9,608 nt of DNA. Source: an uncultured Nitrosopumilaceae archaeon (GTDB taxonomy: Archaea > Thermoproteota > Nitrososphaeria > Nitrososphaerales > Nitrosopumilaceae). A program made the position numbers and the translations under genes. This document shows positions 1 to 5,503 of this stretch, in pieces. The notes under the pieces are model-generated. The model had not been told where the DNA came from. It saw nothing but the letters and a program-made list of their open reading frames with translations, and made no database searches. Location: positions 1-9,608 of the forward strand of contig CALFHG010000155.1 in the NCBI GenBank assembly GCA_937875805.1. The letters are read 5' to 3'. Positions within the stretch are counted from its first letter, which is position 1, and every line of letters starts with the position of its first letter.

Positions 1-84
1 TTGATTTTGCAGAAACTGCAATTATTGAGATAATTGCTACTGCTAGAATCATAGCTGCGATTGTACCAAATTCTGGGACTACAA
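1..84. repeat. Direct repeat copy 1 (PEFG tail cassette)
   Basis: This stretch is identical, base for base, to 923-1006. On the minus strand it encodes the VV-PEFG motif, the transmembrane helix and the AKS end of the left surface-protein gene. The match breaks at base 85, immediately upstream of the VV-PEFG codons. It may continue beyond the left window edge. Confidence 0.95.
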
Positions 85-835
85 CTCCGTCTAAGATATC
101 TACATCAGTTGATGCAGTATATTTTGGATCGTCAAATTGTTGTACAGTTACAGTGTAAAAACCATCTTGTTTCCATAATGATCCACCTACTGTGATTTCA
201 GCTGAAAATTCTCCACTAAGCATTGGTGACACTTGAGCTACTTTTACCACATTACCATTTGGTGCAACCACCTTTAATGTGATATCTTGACTCACTCTGT
301 CAGTTGTTCCGGTAACTTCAAACATTGTAGAACCATTCTCGATAACTATTGCATCAAGCATGATTCCTGCATCTCTTGCAGCATTGTTTTCACTTGGTGT
401 GAAAATCCCTGTTTCTAAATTAGATTCAGTTACAGAAGTGCTTCTTAGAGTTACGCCGTTTGTTACTTCAACAAGCACTTTTAATTCATACAATGATGAT
501 GAACCCTGTTTTGCTACTATGGTATAAAATCCATTTTCTTTCCAACCTGAACCGATTGTAAATGCTGTAGCAAATTTGCCATCATTATCAGGAGATACTT
601 GATCAATACCTACTACGTTATTTCCACTTGGAGATATTACGGTGAATGTGACATCTGTATAATCTGAAATCGTTTCACCTGTGATGGTAATCGTATTTCC
701 TACTTTATCAGTTGTTGCTGTAATAGACATTCCCTGAGTTTGAGCAAAAGCTTCTTGCTGAATTGAAGTCATTGAAACTAATGACAATGCCATGAGGGCT
801 ATTGCCATTGATGTTGTAGAACGTTTAAAATTCAT
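1..835 (-). CDS. PEFG-CTERM surface protein, two Ig-like repeats (3' end cut by window edge)
   Basis: Partial gene read leftward from ATG 835-833; 278 codons are visible and no stop is reached before base 1. Seen: a signal peptide (basic MNFKR start, hydrophobic residues about 10-22, likely cleavage after AFA at residues 29-31 before Gln32). Two similar beta-rich domains of about 90 residues follow (about 36-127 and 160-251), each with QVSP, a Gly-Lys/Glu-Phe turn and a WKxxGFYT block. The tail has PEFG at 254-257, a hydrophobic helix at about 258-275, then AKS. Family knowledge: PEFG-CTERM is a thaumarchaeal sorting signal thought to be cut by an archaeosortase-type transpeptidase, so the mature protein is probably exported and surface-attached. 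By comparison with its neighbour, only about eight more codons are missing. The ligand or specific function is not recognisable. A TATA box at 869-876 and a GGATGA at 842-847 support this start. Confidence 0.85.
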   Translation of the reverse strand, partial: MNFKRSTTSMAIALMALSLVSMTSIQQEAFAQTQGMSITATTDKVGNTITITGETISDYTDVTFTVISPSGNNVVGIDQVSPDNDGKFATAFTIGSGWKENGFYTIVAKQGSSSLYELKVLVEVTNGVTLRSTSVTESNLETGIFTPSENNAARDAGIMLDAIVIENGSTMFEVTGTTDRVSQDITLKVVAPNGNVVKVAQVSPMLSGEFSAEITVGGSLWKQDGFYTVTVQQFDDPKYTASTDVDILDGVVVPEFGTIAAMILAVAIISIIAVSAKS

Positions 836-841
836 CTATTT

Positions 842-847
842 TCATCC
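842..847 (-). promoter_or_regulatory. Possible Shine-Dalgarno for the left surface-protein gene
   Basis: GGATGA on the minus strand, six bases before ATG 835. It is only a partial match to the archaeal GGAGGTGATC consensus, but it lies within the short leader predicted from the TATA box. Confidence 0.35.
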
Positions 848-868
848 AACATTATTGTTATTTATGTA

Positions 869-876
869 TATTTAAA
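869..876 (-). promoter_or_regulatory. TATA box of the left surface-protein gene
   Basis: TTTAAATA on the minus strand, inside TTTTTAAATATACATAAA. Archaeal initiation usually falls about 26 bases downstream of the TATA centre, here near 846, which would give a leader of about ten bases before ATG 835. The element overlaps the T-tract that probably terminates the upstream gene, so this gene likely has its own promoter rather than relying only on read-through. Confidence 0.6.
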
Positions 877-890
877 AAGAGAAAAAAAGA
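874..890 (-). terminator. U-tract terminator after the second surface-protein gene
   Basis: On the minus strand a pyrimidine run, TCTTTTTTTCTCTTTTT, begins six bases past the TAA at 899-897. Archaeal intrinsic termination relies on U-rich tracts and often needs no hairpin; none is obvious here. Confidence 0.55.
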
Positions 891-896
891 TGAAAT

Positions 897-1724
897 TTAG
901 TATCTTGGTATAATACTAAGTCTTGATTTTGCAGAAACTGCAATTATTGAGATAATTGCTACTGCTAGAATCATAGCTGCGATTGTACCAAATTCTGGGA
1001 CTACAAATGTGCCGATTATTTCAATCTCTTCAGCCCCTGCTGGGAATGCTATGGTGAGTACTCTATCTGTTGAAGATGTTGTTTCTTCAAAGTTTACTTC
1101 TTCTCCATCAACTAAGACGAAAAAGTCATCATCTACACCATCAATTAATGCATCCAATACTGATCTAGGGATTGTGAGTGTAAGTGAACCATCGCTTGTA
1201 GCATCAATAGATATGATTAGTGAATTATCTTCTACACTAGGTGTGATACCTAATATTTTTCCACCTGTAATTTCATATCCTATCAAATCACTAGAACCTT
1301 GAACTGAAACTGTTTTGTCAGTTACAGTGGATGGAACTTCAGTTGGAATAACTGTAGATCCTCCAAATTCAAATGATGTTGTTGCTACACGATTTTGGGT
1401 TCCATAAGTTACTTCAACTGTGTAACTTCCAGATGTCTTCATTGTTCCACCTGCTGTAATTTCAGTGCTGAATTTTTTGTCAGCCCCAACTGTTAGTTGA
1501 GCAAGAGCAACAATTGCATTGTCATTCTTAACTATCAAACTTACTGGAGTTCCTGAATATAGATCTCTTACTTCACCTGTTACTAAGATTATTTCACCTT
1601 CTGAATACGAAGATTTGTCTGTAGTAACAACAATCGAGCTTTGTATTTGTCCAAATGCTGGTGCCATACCAATACTTGCAAATAAAATTGCAGTTAAGGC
1701 AAACACCGTCAATTGTGATTTCAT
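897..1724 (-). CDS. PEFG-CTERM surface protein, Ig-like plus second beta domain
   Basis: A 275-residue secreted protein. Seen: a signal peptide (MKSQ start, hydrophobic 5-20, likely cleavage near Gln26), an Ig-like domain at about 29-121 resembling the repeats of the neighbouring gene (VTG, EITAGG, SGSYTVEV), a Thr/Pro/Ser/Val linker at about 122-138, and a second, acidic beta-rich domain at about 139-240 containing a DDD stretch (198-200). The tail has PEFG at 243-246, a helix at about 247-264 and a basic end (K266, R268, R274). By family knowledge it is probably an archaeosortase substrate anchored at the surface; the acidic domain could bind cations, which is inference. Start choice: the frame stays open to an ATG at 1805, but that extension lacks signal-peptide character and contains the TATA box at 1747-1755, so ATG 1724 is preferred. 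It sits 61 bases upstream of its paralog, on the same strand. No specific function is recognised. Confidence 0.85.
   Translation of the reverse strand: MKSQLTVFALTAILFASIGMAPAFGQIQSSIVVTTDKSSYSEGEIILVTGEVRDLYSGTPVSLIVKNDNAIVALAQLTVGADKKFSTEITAGGTMKTSGSYTVEVTYGTQNRVATTSFEFGGSTVIPTEVPSTVTDKTVSVQGSSDLIGYEITGGKILGITPSVEDNSLIISIDATSDGSLTLTIPRSVLDALIDGVDDDFFVLVDGEEVNFEETTSSTDRVLTIAFPAGAEEIEIIGTFVVPEFGTIAAMILAVAIISIIAVSAKSRLSIIPRY
923..1006. repeat. Direct repeat copy 2 (PEFG tail cassette)
   Basis: Perfect copy of bases 1-84, offset by 922. It encodes the VV-PEFG motif, the transmembrane helix and the AKS residues of the second surface-protein gene. Identity includes all synonymous positions, while upstream coding sequence of the two genes is clearly different. 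Confidence 0.95.
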
Positions 1725-1746
1725 TATTTTTACGCCTGAATTTGTA

Positions 1747-1755
1747 CTATTTAAG
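1747..1755 (-). promoter_or_regulatory. TATA box of the second surface-protein gene
   Basis: CTTAAATAG on the minus strand. A start site about 26 bases downstream of its centre falls at about 1725, directly next to ATG 1724, so the transcript is predicted to be leaderless or nearly so. This argues against the longer reading frame that begins at 1805. Confidence 0.6.
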
Positions 1756-1816
1756 GTTGCGAAAAAATTTATTGACAAAATAGAAAAAATAGTGTTTTCC
1801 GACAAAGTTGAAATTA

Positions 1817-1827
1817 CATATATATTA
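1817..1827 (+). promoter_or_regulatory. Probable TATA box of the rpoH-rpoB-rpoA-LSm operon
   Basis: CATATATATTA, preceded by GAAATTA, which resembles a BRE. The predicted start is near 1848, giving a leader of about 56 bases before rpoH. A second candidate, GTATTATTTT at 1858-1867, would put the start near 1888 with a leader of about 16 bases; the sequence alone does not decide between them. Confidence 0.45.
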
Positions 1828-1890
1828 ACCAGAAAGCGAATTTTTGACAGTTTGTGTGTATTATTTTCTGTTACATTTGATGTTCAACAT

Positions 1891-1894
1891 GGAG
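1891..1894 (+). promoter_or_regulatory. Shine-Dalgarno of rpoH
   Basis: GGAG nine bases before ATG 1904, a normal spacing. It lies inside a seven-codon frame (1880-1903) that ends just before rpoH. Confidence 0.55.
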
Positions 1895-1903
1895 AATTTG
1901 TAA

Positions 1904-2155
1904 ATGGCAACTAAGAAAAATCAAGTTCTAGTACCTGATCATATCTATGTTCCAAAACATGAAATTATGACTAAACAAGAAGGTGAAGAAATTTTAAAAA
2001 AATACAATTGTAAGCCAACTGAATTACCCTTAATTTTTGCCACTGATCCTGCAATTTTGGGACTAGGTGTAAAACCAGGAGATATGATTAAGATCACTCG
2101 AACAAGTTCAACTGCTGGTGAAAGTCTGTATTATCGATATGTGGTGGAAGTCTAA
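1904..2155 (+). CDS. rpoH: RNA polymerase subunit H (Rpb5 C-terminal homologue)
   Basis: An 83-residue protein matching the whole length of archaeal RpoH, which corresponds to the C-terminal domain of eukaryotic Rpb5 and lacks its N-terminal jaw domain. Seen: VPKHEIM at 16-22, a short helix region (EEILKKYN, 28-35), LPLIFATDP at 41-49, GVKPGD at 55-60 and the signature STAGESLYYRYV at 69-80. Family knowledge: the subunit sits in the lower jaw of RNA polymerase and contacts subunit A. It is the first gene of the polymerase operon. Its TAA is directly followed by the rpoB ATG, which suggests coupled translation. ATG 1904 is supported by GGAG at 1891-1894 and by the usual length of the family. 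Confidence 0.97.
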   Translation: MATKKNQVLVPDHIYVPKHEIMTKQEGEEILKKYNCKPTELPLIFATDPAILGLGVKPGDMIKITRTSSTAGESLYYRYVVEV

Positions 2156-5100
2156 ATGGTAGATCCTTCAACTAAAAGATGGCCAATAATTCAAGATATC
2201 TTGAAACGTGAAGGCATAGCACGTCAACATTTAAACTCATTTGATGAATTTTTAGAAAGAGGACTTCAAAGTATCATTAATGAAGTTGGACAAATTGATA
2301 TTGAAAATGCAGAGTATCCTTACAAGATTCAACTAGGTAAAGTAAAACTTCAACAACCAAGAATGATGGAGCTTGATGGTTCAATCACTCACATCACTCC
2401 AGCTGAGGCAAGATTGAGAAATGTTTCTTACTCTGCACCTATTATGATGGAGGCAAGTGTTATAGAAGATGGAAAAATTTTAGAATCTAGATTTGTACAC
2501 GTTGGAGATGTACCTGTTATGGCAAAATCAAATGCTTGTATCTTGAATAATTTCTCTACTCAAAAATTAATTGATTCACAAGAAGATCCAAGTGATCCTG
2601 GTGGTTACTTTATCATCAATGGTTCAGAGCGTGTAATTGTTGGATTAGAAGATCTTTCTTATAATAAAATAATTGTGGATAGAGAAACTGTTGGTGGAAA
2701 CATTGTTTTCAAAGCCAAGGTATATTCTTCAATTGTTGGTTATCGTGCAAAACTAGAACTTGTCATGAAAAATGATGGATTGATTGTTGCTAGAATTCCT
2801 GGTTCTCCAGTTGATATTCCAGTTGTTACCTTAATGAGAGCACTTGGATTAGAATCTGATAGAGAAATTGCATCTGTAGTTTCATTAGTTGATCAAATTC
2901 AAGATGAATTAGAAGGTTCATTTGAGAAAGCAGGTGATGTGCCAACATCAAAAGATGCAATTGTATACATCAGTAAAAGAATTGCACCTGGAATGTTAGA
3001 GGAATTCCAGATAAAACGTGCTGAGACATTACTTGATTGGGGACTTTTACCACACTTGGGTAAACATCCAGAAAACAGAAAAGAAAAAGCCCAGTTCTTG
3101 GGTGAGGCAGCTTGTAAATTATTAGAATTAAAACTTGGTTGGATTACCCCTGATGATAAAGATCATTATGGAAATAAAGTAATCAAATTTGCAGGACAAA
3201 TGTTAGCAGATCTATTTAGAACTGCATTTAGAAATTTGGTTAGAGATATGAAATATCAACTAGAACGTTCTGGTCAAAAACGTGGAATTAATGCAGTTGC
3301 TGCAGCAATTCGTCCTGGAATTATCACTGACAAACTAAACAATGCTATTGCAACTGGAAACTGGGGACGAGGACGTGTAGGTGTTACACAACTACTTGAT
3401 AGAACCAATTACCTTTCAACAATTAGTCATCTCAGACGAATTCAATCTCCATTAAGTAGAACTCAACCAAACTTTGAAGCTCGAGATTTACATGCAACTC
3501 ACTTTGGAAGAATCTGTCCAAGTGAAACCCCTGAAGGCTCAAACTGTGGTTTAGTGAAAAATTTAGCATTATCTGGAATCATTTCTGTAAATGTCCAATC
3601 TGAAGAAATTGTAGAAAAAATCTTTGATCTTGGAACTGTACATTTCTTTGATGCAAAAGAAGATTTGAAAAAAGATGGAACTAGAGTATTCGTAGATGGA
3701 CGATTAATTGGATATTACAAAGAGGGTGGAGAGTTAGCACAATCCCTTAGAGAATTAAGAAGAACTTCAAAAGTTCATCCTCACGTTGGAATATCATTCC
3801 ATAAATCAGACATTGAAGGCTCAACAAGAAGACTCTATGTCAATTGTAATGCCGGTAGAGTACTACGTCCATTAATTATTATCAAAGATAACAAATCATT
3901 ACTAACTTCAGAATTACTAGATAAAATTTCAAAGAAATTACTTTCTTGGACTGATCTTTTGAGAATGGGAATCTTGGAAGTCATTGATGCAAATGAAGAA
4001 GAAAATTGCTATGTCGCTTTGGATGAAAAAGATACAAAGAAACATACTCACTTGGAAGTATTCACACCATCAATATTGGGTGCAGGGGCTTCAATCATTC
4101 CATATCCTGAACATAATCAATCTCCAAGAAACACATACGAATCTGCAATGGCAAAACAAAGTTTAGGATTTTCAACACCAATGATGAATACCAGTACATA
4201 TGTTAGACAACACCTTATGCTATATCCTCAAGTTCCAATTGTTAATACAAAGGCAATGAAACTTTTAGGATTAGAAGATAGACCAGCTGGACAGAATTGT
4301 ATTGTTGCAGTATTACCATTTGATGGTTACAACATTGAAGATGCAATTGTGTTGAGTCAATCATCAGTTGATAGAGGATTAGGTCGAACTTTCTTCTTTA
4401 GAATTTATGATGCTGAAGCAAAACAATATCCTGGTGGAATGCGTGATAGCTTTGAAATTCCAAACGCTGAAGATAACATCAGAGGTTACAAAGGTGAACG
4501 TGCATACAGATTACTTGAAGATGATGGTGTAGTTGCATCTGAATCTCCAGTTAAAGGTGGAGATATTTTAATTGGAAAAACTAGTCCTCCAAGATTTATG
4601 GAAGAGTATAGAGAATTCGAATCTTCTGGTCCATACAGACGAGATACTTCTATTGGTGTAAGACCATCAGAAGCTGGAGTAATTGACACTGTAGTTATGA
4701 CTCAATCAAATGAAGGTGGAAAAATGTATAAAATTAGAGCAAGAGACATGAGAATCCCTGAAATTGGTGATAAATTTGCATCAAGACATGGACAAAAAGG
4801 TGTACTTGGAATTTTAGCTAAAGCAGAAGACTTACCTTACACTGCAGAAGGAATGTCTCCCGATGTTTTGATTAATCCTCATGCATTCCCTTCAAGAATG
4901 ACAGTTGGAATGATGATGGAATCTATCTGTGGTAAAGCAGCTGCATTACGTGGAAAAAGATTTGATGGTTCTGCATTTGTGGGAGAAAAAATGCCTGAAG
5001 TTAAAGAAGTAATGGATGCACACGGTTTTGAATATTCTGGTAAAGAAACAATGTATGATGGTAGAACTGGAAAAGCATTCCCAGTAGATGTCTTCATTGG

Positions 5101-5503
5101 AGTTGTATATTATCAAAAACTACACCACATGGTTGCAGATAAAATCCATGCAAGAGCTCGTGGACAAGTTCAGATGTTGACTAAACAACCAACTGAAGGT
5201 AGAGCAAGAGGTGGTGGATTAAGATTTGGTGAAATGGAGAGAGATTGTTTAATTGCATATGGTGCTTCAATGATTCTTAAAGATAGATTGTTAGATGAGT
5301 CTGACAAGTCTGATATTTTCGTATGTGAGAGATGTGGTCTTGTTGCATATCATGATGTTAAACAAAGAAAATACGTTTGCAGAGTCTGTGGTGATAAAGC
5401 CAAAGTATCATCAGTATCTGTAGCTTATGCATTCAAATTATTGTTACAAGAAATGCAGAGTCTTAACGTTGCACCAAGATTATTGATCAAGGAGAAAATT
5501 TAA
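2156..5503 (+). CDS. rpoB: RNA polymerase subunit B, unsplit (Rpb2 / beta homologue)
   Basis: An 1115-residue full-length second-largest subunit of RNA polymerase; it is not split into B'' and B' as in methanogens and some other euryarchaea. Seen in order: GGYFIINGSE at 149-158, CPSETPEG at 454-461, GYNIEDA at 724-730, GDKFASRHGQKG at 871-882, GEMERD at 1025-1030 and a C-terminal zinc ribbon with Cys1057, 1060, 1075 and 1078. By comparison with yeast Rpb2, Glu728/Asp729 correspond to the acidic pair near the second magnesium ion, and Lys873/Lys881 to the active-site lysines. With subunit A it forms the catalytic cleft. ATG 2156 follows the rpoH stop without a gap. The stop overlaps the rpoA start by one base (TAATG). 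All expected key residues are present, with no sign of a frameshift. Confidence 0.98.
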   Translation: MVDPSTKRWPIIQDILKREGIARQHLNSFDEFLERGLQSIINEVGQIDIENAEYPYKIQLGKVKLQQPRMMELDGSITHITPAEARLRNVSYSAPIMMEASVIEDGKILESRFVHVGDVPVMAKSNACILNNFSTQKLIDSQEDPSDPGGYFIINGSERVIVGLEDLSYNKIIVDRETVGGNIVFKAKVYSSIVGYRAKLELVMKNDGLIVARIPGSPVDIPVVTLMRALGLESDREIASVVSLVDQIQDELEGSFEKAGDVPTSKDAIVYISKRIAPGMLEEFQIKRAETLLDWGLLPHLGKHPENRKEKAQFLGEAACKLLELKLGWITPDDKDHYGNKVIKFAGQMLADLFRTAFRNLVRDMKYQLERSGQKRGINAVAAAIRPGIITDKLNNAIATGNWGRGRVGVTQLLDRTNYLSTISHLRRIQSPLSRTQPNFEARDLHATHFGRICPSETPEGSNCGLVKNLALSGIISVNVQSEEIVEKIFDLGTVHFFDAKEDLKKDGTRVFVDGRLIGYYKEGGELAQSLRELRRTSKVHPHVGISFHKSDIEGSTRRLYVNCNAGRVLRPLIIIKDNKSLLTSELLDKISKKLLSWTDLLRMGILEVIDANEEENCYVALDEKDTKKHTHLEVFTPSILGAGASIIPYPEHNQSPRNTYESAMAKQSLGFSTPMMNTSTYVRQHLMLYPQVPIVNTKAMKLLGLEDRPAGQNCIVAVLPFDGYNIEDAIVLSQSSVDRGLGRTFFFRIYDAEAKQYPGGMRDSFEIPNAEDNIRGYKGERAYRLLEDDGVVASESPVKGGDILIGKTSPPRFMEEYREFESSGPYRRDTSIGVRPSEAGVIDTVVMTQSNEGGKMYKIRARDMRIPEIGDKFASRHGQKGVLGILAKAEDLPYTAEGMSPDVLINPHAFPSRMTVGMMMESICGKAAALRGKRFDGSAFVGEKMPEVKEVMDAHGFEYSGKETMYDGRTGKAFPVDVFIGVVYYQKLHHMVADKIHARARGQVQMLTKQPTEGRARGGGLRFGEMERDCLIAYGASMILKDRLLDESDKSDIFVCERCGLVAYHDVKQRKYVCRVCGDKAKVSSVSVAYAFKLLLQEMQSLNVAPRLLIKEKI
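5489..5495 (+). promoter_or_regulatory. Shine-Dalgarno of rpoA inside rpoB
   Basis: AAGGAGA, with its GGAG eight bases before ATG 5503, lies in the last codons of rpoB. Together with the one-base overlap it suggests that ribosomes finishing rpoB restart on rpoA. Confidence 0.7.

Noticed and set aside
1009..1302. Plus-strand open frame of 97 codons
   Set aside because: It lies antisense within the PEFG surface gene. Its Ser/Thr/Pro/Ile-rich product is low in complexity, as expected from the complement of an AT-rich coding sequence.
1725..1805. N-terminal extension of the second surface protein to ATG 1805
   Set aside because: The extension contains the likely TATA box and would put 27 residues before a good signal peptide.
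1772..1849. Two TTGACA hexamers (1772-1777 and 1844-1849) resembling bacterial -35 boxes
   Set aside because: No suitably spaced -10 element was matched, and the organism appears archaeal, where promoters use TATA/BRE elements.
1519..1914. Plus-strand open frame of 131 codons running into rpoH
   Set aside because: It is antisense to the surface gene, crosses the divergent promoter region and overlaps rpoH in another frame. It shows no recognisable domain.
3984..4166. Short plus-strand frame inside rpoB, and a similar one at 7046-7255 inside rpoA
   Set aside because: Both are out-of-frame readings of intact conserved genes, with no ribosome binding site noted or domain.
4486..5097. Minus-strand open frames within rpoB (4486-4689 and 4879-5097)
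   Set aside because: They are antisense shadows of strongly conserved rpoB coding sequence, with no recognisable product or start signal.
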